Assembly (NCBI GenBank): GCA_027924585.1
Contig: BSBM01000809.1
Span: 5,601,001 to 5,665,000, forward strand
DNA: 64,000 nucleotides
Reading direction: 5' to 3'
Source of the DNA: Larix kaempferi
Lineage: Eukaryota > Streptophyta > Pinopsida > Pinales > Pinaceae
Positions 12,443-24,263 of the stretch are shown here, in pieces. The translations under genes were made by a program, and so were the position numbers. A model generated the notes under the pieces. That model saw only the letters and a program-made list of their open reading frames with translations. It made no database searches and had not been told where the DNA came from. Every line of letters begins with the position of its first letter. The stretch's first letter is position 1.

Positions 12443-12465
12443 ATCCTCTTCTCTTCTTCCTTAGG

Positions 12466-12483
12466 GTCTCGACAACAGAACCA
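12466..12483 (-). promoter_or_regulatory. Putative primer-binding site of the gypsy element
   Basis: Two bases after the 5' LTR the minus strand reads TGGTTCTGTTGTCGAGAC. It begins with the TGG that pairs with a tRNA CCA end. It is not the initiator-Met PBS used by the other elements here, and I cannot assign the tRNA. Confidence 0.55.
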
Positions 12484-12485
12484 TT

Positions 12486-13224
12486 TGTTGATGCAACGTC
12501 TATCGATAGGGGTTCACTTTGCACTGTCGCCAACAAACTATCAACCCAAACTCCCTGATACACCGGCCCAGAAAGGTGTGACCCTTCCTAGCAACACTTG
12601 TGGAGCAAGTGCAGTCTCACCCGAGATTGATAAAGGGGCTGCTGGAACTAAGTTTCTGCAGTGATGTAGAAGATATGCACACATTACCTTCGCACTAACC
12701 AGAGATTATAACATTCACAACATACTATTAACCTATCATTCACATTTTAAGTCATTCGCAGAGCTCAACAAACATTCAGAACAGATTTGACATACTTATT
12801 CAAATTAACAGTACTTCCTACAACATTTTCACATCAACCAATATTCTAAACATTCACATAACCCATTTCACATTCATCATCGCATCATTACATAAAGACA
12901 GAGTTTACATCATAACCGAACATCCTCATTCATTCACCAATCCTGCGGAATGAACCTCGCAGAAACTGTCAATACATCATGTTGCAGATACCAAACAAAA
13001 CCCAAAAGATAGGATCAATCACTCCCAACTTCGATTCCCTTAGGCTTACAATCCTACTCTATTTATATGCTTTTATCTTATTACAAAATGGTCCACATGA
13101 CCGACTTGACTAATCTAACAATTCTTGTGCTCCCGTGAATACCACGAATGATCCTTCTTTCGCGGAATGACCCTTTCGCACCTATCGGCTTCCGTGCTTC
13201 CCGCAGATCTATCCCGTGCCAACA
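12486..13224 (-). repeat. 5' LTR of the gypsy element
   Basis: 739 bp, TGTTGATG to GTGCCAACA on the plus strand, directly followed by the target duplication ACCTC (13225-13229). It carries the promoter for the element on the minus strand. Confidence 0.9.
13059..13068 (-). promoter_or_regulatory. TATA box in gypsy 5' LTR
   Basis: The minus strand reads ATATAAATAG. The same element is kept in the 3' LTR at 7221-7230. The position inside the LTR suits a retrotransposon RNA polymerase II promoter. Confidence 0.6.
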
Positions 13225-13229
13225 ACCTC

Positions 13230-14402
13230 CTATTTATTTATCCAGAGCTTTCACCACCTTCCTATCTCTGCAAAATCTTGGTTAGTTTAGAGGTGAAGTG
13301 TAAGTGTAGTCTAGAGGGGCAAGGGGAAAAACCATTAAAATCTGCCAAATTGTTCCCACTTGCAGGGCCTTGCATTGGGTTGCATCTCAAGCAACAAAAA
13401 AGAATGTCAATCACATCCCAAACAATGGAGAAATGATTCGAGTTCAAAATAGCGAGAGGGAAAATCGCACTACAAATAGCAAATGGGTAACTTGCATCTC
13501 AACAAAGGAGTAACACGCAAATTAAAATTAGCCATGATTCTGTATGCTTACAGGATATATGTGAGACTTGCACTAGTACATACATGAACTCCAATCCCTC
13601 TCCCAATTTAGTGCAGTAGTGCTTTCATTAGAGATTAAGAGAATTGAGCACTTTATGAGGAGGCCATCCATGGGATTTCTTAAAAACTCCAAACAAAGAA
13701 GCCACATGCTACAATGTAATAGGTTACAACAACACTAAATCCTCCTAATTCCAATGTTCAACTTTGATAATTCAATGTGAAGGCCAACGCCATCGATTCA
13801 ATACAACTTGGTGTTTAATATGATGTGAAATAATTTAATGTTGCAGTTGAACATATGATTTTAATGTGATGCTTGTTGAGGGCTCATTAAAGGTGAGTTG
13901 AACCATCCGATTCTCCGAATCTAGTTGAACCATGTTCTAGTTGAAGTTCTCCGACTCTCATCCTGGAGGCTGGTACATGTAGATAACCATCAATGCATCA
14001 ATGAACTTGAGCGATAGATGAGTCTTCACTCTTCAATTGATGATGTTCTTTGATCCTGCCACGGTGCTAATTGGTACATGTATGAAGTAGATAGGTGCTA
14101 GGTAGATCTACACATACATGACTAAAATTGTTGACGAACAATTTTAACCCCAACCCTTTTAATGACATTTTAATTTAAATGATCCACTTTTTTCTAAAAT
14201 GACAAAAACAAAAAACAACATTTTAAATGAGGGGCAATTTTTAAATGCCACTTCATAGATGGGCTAGGAGCCCTTTAATGAGCTGTGATGGGTTGAATTT
14301 TGATCCCTAGTGAAGATATGAACACTTTGTGTAGTGATAATGAGTTAAGAAAAGTGTTACTTCTTTTCTCTTAGTATTTTTTTTTTACAAGGAACAAGTT
14401 AT
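13230..14402. other. Intergenic, no recognisable gene
   Basis: Mixed sequence after the gypsy element. No protein motif, LTR end or RNA gene is evident. Confidence 0.5.
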
Positions 14403-14590
14403 GGGAAACCCTCAGGTACTTCCCCTCATTTTGAGGATGGTACCCAAGGTAAATCATCGGCCCTGATTACGGGGCCTAACCTAGTGAGGACATCAAGTGG
14501 GGCCCTTATATAACAATATATAGCCACCCGGGGATTTGACCTCAATACATTCTGCACACTCAACCACTTGAGCTAGCCCATCAAGCTTTT
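14403..14590. repeat. Dispersed repeat with small palindromic core
   Basis: The segment GGGAAACCCTC.GGTACTT followed by TTTTGAGGATGG and TACCCAAGGTAAA (14403-14453) recurs at 22890-22939. The arms GGTAC and GTACC can pair. The segment ends near ACTCAACCACTTGAGCTAGC (about 14558-14577), which resembles tRNA-derived SINE-type repeats, but this is not proven. Confidence 0.45.
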
Positions 14591-14687
14591 TTTCTCTTAG
14601 TATTTACATCTTCTTCCTCTTTACAAATTTTAGGATTGTATTTTGAAATATTTTGCTTCCAAGAACATGGTCCTTTTGACTAAGGTT

Positions 14688-14869
14688 TGTAACCTTTGCC
14701 TTTGCCTCATTAGTCCTTGCCAAGAGCTCGGACCATAGAAATCGATTTTTTTAACCTTGTAAAGTTCAAGTTTGGCTCTGTAACCTTTGCCTTTGCCTCA
14801 TTAGTCCTTGCCAAGAGCTCGGACCATAGAAATCGATTTTTTTAACCTTGTAAAGTTCAAGTTTGGCTC
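14688..14869. repeat. Perfect 91-bp tandem duplication
   Basis: Copies 14688-14778 and 14779-14869 (TGTAACCTTTGCC...GTTTGGCTC) are identical at every base, so the duplication is recent relative to the surrounding decay. Confidence 0.95.
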
Positions 14870-15589
14870 AGCCCTCAACATAATTTAAATTAATTTACCA
14901 AACGCAATTCAAAAAATATTTTTCTAATTATCAATAATAATTATTTATTACCGGTGACACTTCTCTCATCAAACCTAATGACCACAACGTTGCCTTAACC
15001 CTATTTAATCTCCCGTCCTATTAATCCCCTGTTCAACCTTCAACCCCTATATCCATTGCCTGCCTCTGCGTTATAGCGTGGGCCAGGTGTGTTTCAGTTG
15101 AAGGGTTCTTTTTTGGCGGCGTTTGTTTAGCTCGTTATCGCGTCCTGTCAGGTGTGTCTTTTCTAATCTATTTTTGAGTTCACGGATTTTGATTTGGTGG
15201 CGTTTGTTTAGCTCGTTAGTTTGATGTGATGGAATCTTTTTGCATTTTAAGTGAAAATCGGTATAAATAAATAACTTTCACTATAATACCTTTACAGTAA
15301 TTTATAAATAAATAGCTCAGTATACTACTTTTTACAGTAATTTAAGAAAAAGAAGAAGATACCGAGGAAATCGATATTAGAAATCAAATGGTTTCGGTGG
15401 TTTGCAAACTTTCAAGATACTTAGCAGCTTCGTATATTTATTTGCTACTGTTATAATGGTATCACTTTCTCTTGGGTTGGAGCTGGAATTATTTTTGGGA
15501 AATGAAGAGATATTTAAGGGTTTGAAAGAGGCTGTGAAAACTGAAATTTCTGTCCAGGGAGATGATTGTTTCTTTTTCCTTTTATGCAG
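14870..15589. other. Possible 5' flank or leader of a host gene
   Basis: Includes two copies of GG.GGCGTTTGTTTAGCTCGTTA (about 15115 and 15198). The composition is locally richer in G and C than the transposon-derived surroundings. It is followed by a polypyrimidine tract ending in TTTATGCAG at 15589, a good splice acceptor. Promoter elements were not identified. Confidence 0.35.
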
Positions 15590-15887
15590 GTTTTGATCAG
15601 ATTTCGAGATCAGGGTTTGGACGCTTAAATGGATCGAGTCCCGAACGTTTGGGTTACGCCGATGGGTGGGAACTCAGGTAGGGGTGGAAGTCGGCGTGGC
15701 GGTGGCTCGGCAAGGAGAGAAGATGAAATACAAGCAATTGGGGCTTCGTCATGGGGTGACAGCGAGGGAGTGGGGAATTGTGGGAGGAATAACGGGAATT
15801 GTTTGCATGGACGTGGAGGAGGTTATGGCCAGAGCTTATTTGTACGGGGTGGAGCTTTAGCGGAGCGGCAACCTTTGTTCACGCCAG
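15590..15887 (+). CDS. Candidate first coding exon, Gly/Arg-rich protein
   Basis: An open frame begins with ATG at 15629 (MDRVPNVWVTPMGG) and runs on without a stop past 15887. It encodes a Gly/Arg/Ser-rich stretch (GRGGSRRGGGSARR, later HGRGGGYGQSLFVRGG) of the RGG type often found in RNA-binding proteins. A pyrimidine-rich acceptor (TTTTTCCTTTTATGCAG) precedes 15590, and a donor-like CAG|GTTTGA follows 15887, giving a start-containing exon with a 5' UTR intron upstream. No downstream exon was recognised, and a LINE relic begins about 300 bp later, so the gene may be truncated or may continue across a very long intron. A second overlapping frame (15666-15860) is probably a shadow. The product is not identified. 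Confidence 0.4.
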
Positions 15888-16184
15888 GTTTGATGATCCA
15901 TGTTATATCCCTATTTGGTATTGCTGATGTTTACTGATTATCGCGATTCAGCTATGCATTCTTTACATAAATACAGGAATGGTCAGGTTGTTATTGATCA
16001 CCATCTGTTGTAATTGGTTGATCAGGCGATAATAATTATTTCATTCTCGTCTTTCTTTTTGCGCATGTGACAATGTTGTGAAAATTTATCAACCCTTTTT
16101 GTGTTTTACTTTATGTTTTTCTTTCTCGATTAATGTAAGCCTCTATTTATATAATGTCATAGAGGGTTTGTATATTTTCCCAAA

Positions 16185-18475
16185 TCCCTTGACTTAGCAA
16201 TATCTAGCGATTTAGGCAGATGAATCCCTCGAGTATCTTGCCTGCCTCCCCAGAAGAAATTGGAACACTTTTTTCTGAATCTTTCTAGAACTCCTTTTGG
16301 AATGAAAGCAAGAGAATTTCAATATACAGGCATTGCCTCTAACATAATCTCAGTAAGTGTTAGTCTTCCATCCCCTGTAAGTCATCTGTTACATAAATGG
16401 AATTTTCTACCATCAATCCTTTCAATTAGTCAGCTCCAATTTTTTTTCCATAGCTATCAAGCTCAAGGATAAAGCCCAAGTACTTTAGCCTTGCCTGGAA
16501 GTGTACAATTTTACAGGGGAACCAAACGACTGGTCTCTGTAATTCTTCCACTCTCAAACCAGAGCAACAAAAGCAAGATTTTGTGTATTGATCTCTATTA
16601 CAGTGGCCACAGATTAGATTTAGTATCTCCTGTATCTCCCTGGCTTCCATCGCAGATCCATTTAAAAATTACAGAATAAATCTACAAATAGAAGATGAGT
16701 TATGGCTTCCATCGCAGATCCATTTAAAAATTATAGAATAAATCTACAAATAGAAGATGAGTTAAAAGAAGGGATGCTATCTTAATAAGTTAATACCTTG
16801 CAAGCGCCCTCTTCTTATTGCTTCCGTGATCCTTCCTAGTCCTTCAGTTACCAATAGAACAATAAGGGAGAAAGAGGACAACTTTGCCTTAAGCCTCTAG
16901 TTGGCTTGGAAACGGTCTAGGCTGCCACATTAATCAACAAGGCAAAGCTCACAGATGTGACACTTTCCAAAACCCAATTAACCACAGATTGATTAAGCCT
17001 TACATGATCAGAATTAATCTCAAGTACAACTAGTTTGTTTTGTTGTTGGTTTTTGATAGGTTCAACTTAATTACCATCCTTGACTTCTTAATGATCTTCA
17101 TGTAGTCTAGTCCCTCTCGTTCTGTTCCTATGGCCTCGTGTATTTACGTGCCTTCCAAGAAACCCGATTGTTATGATGAGATTACTTTTTTCTTTAATGT
17201 TGGAGGTTTCGCACGAATTCATGTTTGAGAGTGAGCTGGAGAACTTGTGGGTAGATTACTTTTGACAACACTCTTTTGAGTCTTAAAGCTAGCACTTTTG
17301 ATATGATTTTGTAGATATAGTTACAAAGGGAGATTGGTATGAACATCAAAGGAGTTTGGCCTTTCCTTTTTCAGGATTAGTGGTGTAAATGTTGTGTTAA
17401 AACTAGGCATTCTACTAGAACCCTTTACTTTTTCAATCACCTTTATGAACCCTTTACTTCTTCAATCACCCTTATGAACCTTTTTCTTGTTCAGTCACCC
17501 TTATGCACTTTTTGATCCATGTGCATTTTCCATGAGTTCCTCAGATAGAAAAAATCTGTCCAAATACTTCTAAACAGTATTCCACCATGTTGGTTTAATC
17601 TTGATTGGATTGACATCAATTAGACTACTTGAACAAAATTATACTTAAATAGTCCCCTAATCTTGTCTATGTACCCCAAACTTTTGACCTATTCCAAGTG
17701 AAGTTCAAGTCTCCACCAATAACTACAAAGCCCTCTTTTAATGCATTTAAATTTGGAAAACCTTTCCAAATACCTTTACCTGTCCTTGTATGGCCCATAA
17801 ACATTAAGGACACATACATTGATACCTAAAGCCTTAACTTTAAAATTGTGCAAAGATATGATAGAATACCCCAAAAATGCATTTGTTAGAATTGCATTTG
17901 AACACCAACCTGTGACAATAACATGCCCTTGACATCTAAAGCTTGACATTCCTAGTTTTTTTAAAACAAATTTCAACACCTAGATACCTTCTCCCCAGCC
18001 CCCATGGTCTTTTGGTGTAGGATAATGTTTGGTTTCTCAATCTCTACGAGTCTAGCTAGGGCCAACTTTTTTCGAAACCCTTTGACGTTTAAAGATATCA
18101 CTATCATCTTTCCACCTAGTGGGGCTAGTTAACTCTAAGGACCTCAATAATATGTATTTGTTTACCTCAATCTCTTTATGCCTTTTCTTCTGCTTTAATA
18201 ATTATGATTTCTTCCAACTGAATTATGATTAGGAACTCTAATTTAGTCATACCCTAATCCTCCAATAGCCTTTCCTCCAAACTCCTCTTCTCCTTTGTTC
18301 TCAAATGATAATGACCCACTGGCTTGATAGTCCCCATCGAGTTCATTGATCCTTCTAAGGAAATTCCTTCTGATTTTGTGTTGGAATGGACATTGAAATG
18401 GGGAGATGTTAGTGGTTGAAGAATTGATGAATGGATTTATGAGTCTAAGTTCCATTATATTGACCCATTAGGGTT
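16185..18475 (-). pseudogene. L1-like LINE ORF2 relic (endonuclease and RT)
   Basis: The minus strand shows ORF2 parts in order. The APE-type endonuclease start MIVISLNVKGF (about 18115) is followed by ILHQKT, where the usual catalytic Glu of LQET is Lys. Next come VLNVYGPYKDR (17790) and VIGGDLNFTWNRSKVWG (about 17690-17740). RT pieces follow: TTFTPLILKKERPNSFD (about 17370), a THLLFVD box near 16750, KYLGFILELDSYGKK (about 16450) and LEAMPVY...IPKGVL (about 16320). Sequence between endonuclease and early RT is missing. Stops are frequent. The RT catalytic FVDD box is damaged and lies beside a 62-bp tandem duplication. It differs in sequence from the larger LINE at 32-50 kb. Confidence 0.8.
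16641..16764. repeat. 62-bp tandem duplication inside the LINE RT
   Basis: Copies 16641-16702 and 16703-16764 (TGGCTTCCATCGCAGATCC...GATGAGTTA) differ at one clear C/T site plus the junction. The duplication disrupts the region just after the FVD motif. Confidence 0.92.
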
Positions 18476-19070
18476 TGTGGGGTCGTTTGTAAGTTTTACC
18501 CAAAGGACCCAAAACCCAATAGATCTTTAATATTGTTATTAGTGGTTTGGGAAATAGGCTCAGGAGTGGAAAATTTGTCTTCAACTATCATTAATTGAAT
18601 TGGTGTGAGCTCCTTTGCGTTTTAGGCTTCTTTGATGAGCATATCTTCATAGAGAGATCCATTTGTTTGTAATTGGGACTTTTGTAACCAAATCAAGAGT
18701 CATTGAACTATTTTGATTTGCCTCTGGAGGGCGAACTTTTGCGATTGTCTTGGAAACACTACTTTTATAAGATAGACTCACCATAAGAAATATTTTCAAA
18801 TTACTGCCTAATTGGTCTAGGAACTCTTTTGTCCAAAACTCTAAATGAATCCTTGGTACCTTGACCAGAATTGCAATTAGACAAACTTTGATCTTGGGTC
18901 AAAGTATGCCTGTTGGAGCTTGAAAGGCATAAGAGAAGAATCCCAAAATCAACTATCACTAAGAGTTTGCTTGCGTCTTCCTCAACTTGAAAGAGAAATA
19001 TGAGCTTGAAAGAGAAAGCTTTTGTCATTAAGATTGGTCCACACTTTATGATTGGTATCTAATACTCTCG
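18476..19070 (-). pseudogene. Possible LINE ORF1 remnant upstream of ORF2
   Basis: Minus-strand sequence upstream of the ORF2 start has fragments such as GQGTKDSFRVLDKRVPRPIRQ split by stops. Position fits an ORF1, but no zinc knuckle or clear DUF4283 motif is visible, so the call rests mainly on context. Confidence 0.3.
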
Positions 19071-19157
19071 CACCCATGAGTTTAGGGTTTCTATTGCTAT
19101 GCGCCTCCCAATTAAGTTTTTGATTAGTGCCTTTCTAGAATAGTCTATATCATATGC

Positions 19158-19727
19158 TGTGATGAACCTGCAATAATTAATTAATGCAAATACACAAGAT
19201 ATCAGAAATAATAGAACTCATAATCACTTTTATATTGATCACGGGCCACTTCGAGGGGGCAACCTCCTTTGAGCAAGCTCAATACAATTAACTTCACGGT
19301 GCCTTCATACGCCTCAACACACACTTATATACTAAGTCTAGGCGCCAATACCATGGGTCAATACTATGTGTCAATACAAACCATGGGCTAAGTCTAGGCG
19401 CCAATACTATGAGTCAAAACCATGGGACATATAATACTATGGGACGACTTACAAAGCATATGCGTCCAATACTATGGGTCAATACTATGGGCTAATATAA
19501 ACTATGGATCAACAAATACTACGGGACGACTTACAAAGCATATGCGTCCAACAACAATATACTAACAAAGTAAAGACATGGGTTCCTAACATATGCGACC
19601 CCCAAATAATCTCCAATAACCATACTAACCTTTGCTTCTTTTTGATTGATCACCTTCCTTCTTTAATTAATGGTCCTAGCTTCTTGTGGATCAGATTTAG
19701 ACTCCTTCCGCTTGGATTCATCACACA
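19158..19727 (-). repeat. Candidate LTR with U3-type direct repeats
   Basis: The segment starts TGTGATGAACC and ends GGATTCATCACA(CA), giving an 11-12-bp terminal inverted repeat. Just to the right, the minus strand reads AATTGGGGGTTAATG, a polypurine-like run where a 3' LTR would have its PPT. Inside, GGGACGACTTACAAAGCATA recurs at 19441 and 19523 (82-bp spacing), along with several CAATACTATGGG copies. No partner LTR or target duplication was found in the window. Confidence 0.45.
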
Positions 19728-19792
19728 TTAACCCCCAATTCAAATTTGCACCAATGAATCCTACCTCTTTAATCTAATCAAAGGAAAGTTCA

Positions 19793-20320
19793 TCAAAGCG
19801 ATTTATCTCTTGACCATGATTCAGACCATCTCATGTGCATGGAGCATGACCTTTCAAAGTCTTGAAGATCCAACGGGGAACATAAGGGTTTCTTTGGTCT
19901 CAAACCCTTATCGACCTTTGCATATTCTTCAAAGTGAGAAGCCCAGACACCTGAAATGAAATAGGTTGGGCCATCAAAACCTTTGACAAGGTTTTTCTTT
20001 ATAATGTTTGAAACCACACCCTTAGCCTCTTGCCTTGTGCTTGTTCATGTTGTACTTGATGCATTCATTGGATTGCTCTTTCTTGACAAAAGCATGTGAT
20101 TTCTTGGTCCATGCACATTGGTTTGTAAACCTAATGTTCCAACAACCTTGTTAGGACAATTTTCCTTTTCACCCCAAGAGAAGTCCCTTAGTGTAACTTT
20201 TTCATGATACAACAATATGTCTACACCATCGAAAGGACCTCTGAATAATCCACGAGTTGAATATCTTCGACCATTTTGAGGAAAGTGTAGATCATCCATA
20301 AATTCTCCCCATTGAAACAC
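19793..20320 (-). pseudogene. Unidentified open frames beside the candidate LTR
   Basis: Two frames (20320-20045, 91 codons; 20017-19793, 74 codons) appear to continue one peptide interrupted by a stop near 20030. Motifs such as FHPQNGRRYS-like residues and LQTNVHGPRNHM do not match a family I recognise. If 19158-19727 is a 3' LTR, these frames would lie at the 3' end of its internal region. No function is proposed. Confidence 0.3.
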
Positions 20321-21628
20321 CTATTGATGTAAAAATTACTGCATGTTTTTGTTTGGTCAAATTTTCAGCTCGATAGATTATGCATGTTATCCATAGATTC
20401 TTTACTCCATAGGAAACTTCTGCCTCATTGCTGTTGATATAGAATTATATCGAGCATGCATACGTTGTGCTAATGAGTCTTTGAGTTCTCCTTTTCATTA
20501 CATTGGTAGCAATTTAATTCACTACTTTTGAGTATATATGAATGTTATTTTGCTAACACTTGAGGATGGTTTAGAGATATTGTTGAATATCCATACTTGC
20601 GATGCTCTGCAATTACCCCAAGACAATGTTATGTCATAGACTCTTCTTCGGTGTAGGCTAATTACCATGGGGAAGAACAAGAGGTGCTTAGAATCTCAGT
20701 GTAAATTGCCATAAAGTTCCATCTTCTATTGACTCTCCTTGGGACTGCTCCAATGCGATCTCATAATGAATGGACATATCTTGGGATGCTATTCTCACTT
20801 AATGTTGGTCGATTTGTCAACCTCTCTGGTGATTTGGGTCTCTTGGTATCCATGAATAGCTTGGACTATGTAATGTCATTGAGGTGAGAACTTTAGGGCA
20901 ATAGGTAGAAACAATGGCTCAAACAAAAGAGTAAATGTTGCCCTTGCCACATTTGGTTACCTACTCAAAATATAACTATCTCAACAATCCAAAAACATTT
21001 CATCAAACAATTTGAGGTAACATTGTACTTCTAAAACATCTCACACTTTCAAAAGTCCATTAATCCTTGAACATTAATTTTCAAGAGTTGCGATTTGCCA
21101 CAATGGTGTATGAAACCATGCAAATGCAGAGATTTTCTCCTTAATCAACATAGCTTGTGTACAATATTTATGTTTGTATTATGCCTAGTTCTCCCATCAC
21201 GATTGTCACGGATTTCATGGTGGCTTATTAAATTCTTCTTATGAAACAAACAATGCCCCTATCAATTAATAAATCTCATGTGCCATGTTTTAGTGATTGT
21301 ATATTTGAATTGCTTGTGGATTTAGATCATATGCAACATTGATGTTGTGACCTCAATTGTGCCCGTCTCCTTCATGATCAAGGTCGGGGTTACTACAATT
21401 TAGGGTTACTCCTACTTGACGTTGTGCCTATCCGCACTTGACATTTATATTTCCATTTGCTTCTCTTGTTCCTCTCTTTGAATACATTGTTTCTCAAAGG
21501 AAATAATTTATTAGGAAATAATTCTATGGCCTCCAAAATGTATGTTATATGAATTATCAACATTTAGCATTCACCTAAAATATTTGGTAACTACAAATTG
21601 AAAGCCATAGATGATGAATCACAATTAT

Positions 21629-21955
21629 AGATAGGCAATGTTGATAATAAGAATGAAAACTATTAGCTTATTAGCAAATATCAAGATTAGATATAGATGG
21701 ATTTTGGGCTTGAATTAGTATTTTATAAGAGACATTGGTGATAAGTTTTTGTAACTAAGGATGACCTCTAACAACACATCAAAGTACAAGACAATACAAA
21801 ACATAATCAGTGCTAATCATAATTAGACAATTCGATAATAAGATGAAAAAGCTTAGTGTATTAGGGAATATTGAGCTTAGATATAGATGGATTTGAGCTT
21901 GAACTAGTATTGTAGAAGAGACAATGGTGATGGGTTTTTGTGACCATGAATAACA
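21629..21955. repeat. Diverged direct duplication, about 195-bp period
   Basis: Segments near 21629-21760 and 21823-21955 share GATAATAAGA.TGAAAA, TTAGATATAGATGGATTT, GCTTGAA.TAGTATT and AGAGACA.TGGTGAT in the same order, with substitutions. Confidence 0.65.
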
Positions 21956-22889
21956 ACCTTTTTCATATGTTAAATGATATGAGAAACATGAGGGTTGGGG
22001 TCAATAGAAATGCTGTTTATCCCATGCAATTAGGCTTCAATGCCATTGGCTACTCTACCTCAACACAATTCAATAATAATTCATCAAAAAACAAGATAAG
22101 ATAAAACATAATTTCCCTCCTTAACTCTAACTCCAATTCTAATTAATTCTTTTTCCCATTTCTCCCATTGGGTTTATTTGTATGTAACTTCATCTCTACC
22201 TTTTGAATACAATCATTTGCTGTCTCCTCCTCTTGGTTTATCCATTTTCAAAGAGAGCCAAATACCTGTGGCGTAGTGTTGTATAGGAAGGAGGAGGTTG
22301 TATGAATGCATGATTGGGCACATCAATTTTGATTTTTGTTTCAAGCAACCTCATTTGGCCTTATAGAACTCAATGTGGGCCACCGAATGATTGTTATGAC
22401 AACAACAATTGTTTGTTTGCATTTCACCTCTCCATGGAGCTTGGAGGTGATTTGGATGTGAGTGAATAAATTGGATCTTTAGTGGATTAAATTTTGTTTA
22501 CTTTTATTTGTTGTGGACTAGAAAGATTTTATTTTCCTTAATTATGCAAATGTAGTGTTAAGATTTTGAATATGCTAGCTAAGATTATTGTACTTCAAAT
22601 AATGCATAGAAAGATACACTGTATGGAGGGATGAGCTAATGTGGAGCTTCTGCAATTCTTCGAAGAATATTCTCAATATGCGTCTACTCTCTTGGTGCTC
22701 ACAAAGTCATTGTTGAGGAGTCTTACGTTCATGTTTGGTTACCACATTGGATTTTTAAATGGTAGAACATTATAAGGATTTGATGTTAAATCTTATGACG
22801 AGATCGAATATATAGTGAAGTATAGAAGGGGCTGTGACCTTTTTGGTCACTCGAAATATACATATCTTTTTTCCATGTAAATATCTCTA

Positions 22890-22939
22890 GGGAAACCCTT
22901 GGGTACTTACCTTGATTTTGAGGATGGTACCCAAGGTAA
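22890..22939. repeat. Second copy of the dispersed repeat
   Basis: Matches the core at 14403-14453: GGGAAACCCTTGGGTACTT, TTTTGAGGATGG and TACCCAAGGTAAA. Here the arms CTTGGGTAC and GTACCCAAG form a clear 9-bp stem. Confidence 0.55.
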
Positions 22940-24263
22940 ACAAACACTAGATTCTTCTATGCACAAGGCCACTTCAACAACATGGCTTCAAGCCGTTACA
23001 ACAATATACTCATTTTGAGTTCAACATGTCCCTTATGGAAATAGAACTTGTGTGGGCAGGATAACACTCCATCCCACAACCAATGGGGCTAGACCCAATT
23101 GATACATACTTGAAATATATATTATTATATATTATCATGATTCACAACAATATTATATTAACATAATCATATATAAAAAATAAGGTTCGCCTTAATAATG
23201 ACCCAAGTCAAGATAATATACCATACAAAAAGTGCTTGTACCCATCAAATGAACAAATTGTTAAAGTAAAAATAAGAAGAGCTCCTTTGGAAAACAAGTC
23301 TTCCTCATGAAGCTAACAAACGCTTGAACACTACTGTATCAGGTACAATAGTATTTATTTGAAGTTGGGTGACTACCAGAGTGCACACTTCTCTTGAAAA
23401 TTTGCATAGTGGGGATAAGCAACCACCCCCTTGGTAGGGTTTTGATAGATTGACACTTATCATGATATGTTTGGTCTTGCATTTGTCAAAAAATACATAA
23501 AAGGTTTTTCTAGTTTAGTTTGCAATCAGCCTGAGCCTTTGCCCTCAACTAGTTGAATGTTGCCATAATGATGATGAAGAAAATGAAAAATAGCATTGCG
23601 ATAAATACATTAAAAAAAGGTTCTAGTCCATTTCTTGGAACTAAGCACTTTATAGAGGTTATACGGGAGCTTAATGTGACCACATGCTAAGGTAAATGCG
23701 ATAGGGTTAGAAAAATATAGAATTATTTAAAAGTTTATAATATTGAAAAGAACAAAAATATCCTAAAGGTTATAAGAAAGCCATTTGAATAAGCTTCTAT
23801 CAACATTGCCATCAACCAACTTCTTTCAACAATGCTTGTACACCCCTCATCCAATTATAGGCACAGGAACATCAAACTTTCATAGAAAGTTGCTTTTTAT
23901 TTTTCTATTGTTGTCTTAGGTTTTTCTCTAACACTTGTCACAATCGTCTCTTACATGTTGTTATTTCTTAGACCTGCTCACAGATTAAAAATGGTATTTA
24001 TTATAGTCTATAGACAATTTTTAGCCATTGCAAACACCATAGGTGGTCCACTTGTTGACAAAGACAAGCACGGTGTTATATTACCATCACTATCACTACC
24101 ACTATGTTTTCTTGCCCCCTCCCCCCTCATTTATATCCAGGCTAAGATTCAAAAGATTGGAACTACTGTTATGGGAGATGATGCCTCAAGAGCTAAGTTG
24201 CAAGAAATACTTGGAATGGTGGTGTACCTATCTTGGAAATGCCAGGAAACATTGATACAAGTA

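Larger units (their letters stand above)
6664..13224 (-). mobile_element. Ty3/gypsy LTR retrotransposon, deletion derivative
   Basis: Two near-identical LTRs (6664-7386 and 12486-13224, each TG...CA) bound the element. A perfect 5-bp target duplication ACCTC lies directly outside (6659-6663 and 13225-13229). The order on the minus strand is 5' LTR, putative PBS, gag, a Gln/Tyr-rich tail, RNase H, integrase, a non-coding 3' region and 3' LTR, which is the gypsy order with integrase after RNase H. Protease and the RT core are absent: gag tail and RNase H lie almost back to back near 10245-10330. Frames carry several stops and frameshifts. The length of 6.56 kb is short for a complete gypsy element, in keeping with the deletion. 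It cannot be autonomous. Confidence 0.93.
20330..23950. other. Long stretch without recognisable gene
   Basis: About 3.6 kb of AT-rich sequence with no long frame and no transposase, RT or RNA gene signature. It contains a diverged duplication (21629-21955) and a second copy of the dispersed repeat (22890-22939). Confidence 0.5.
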
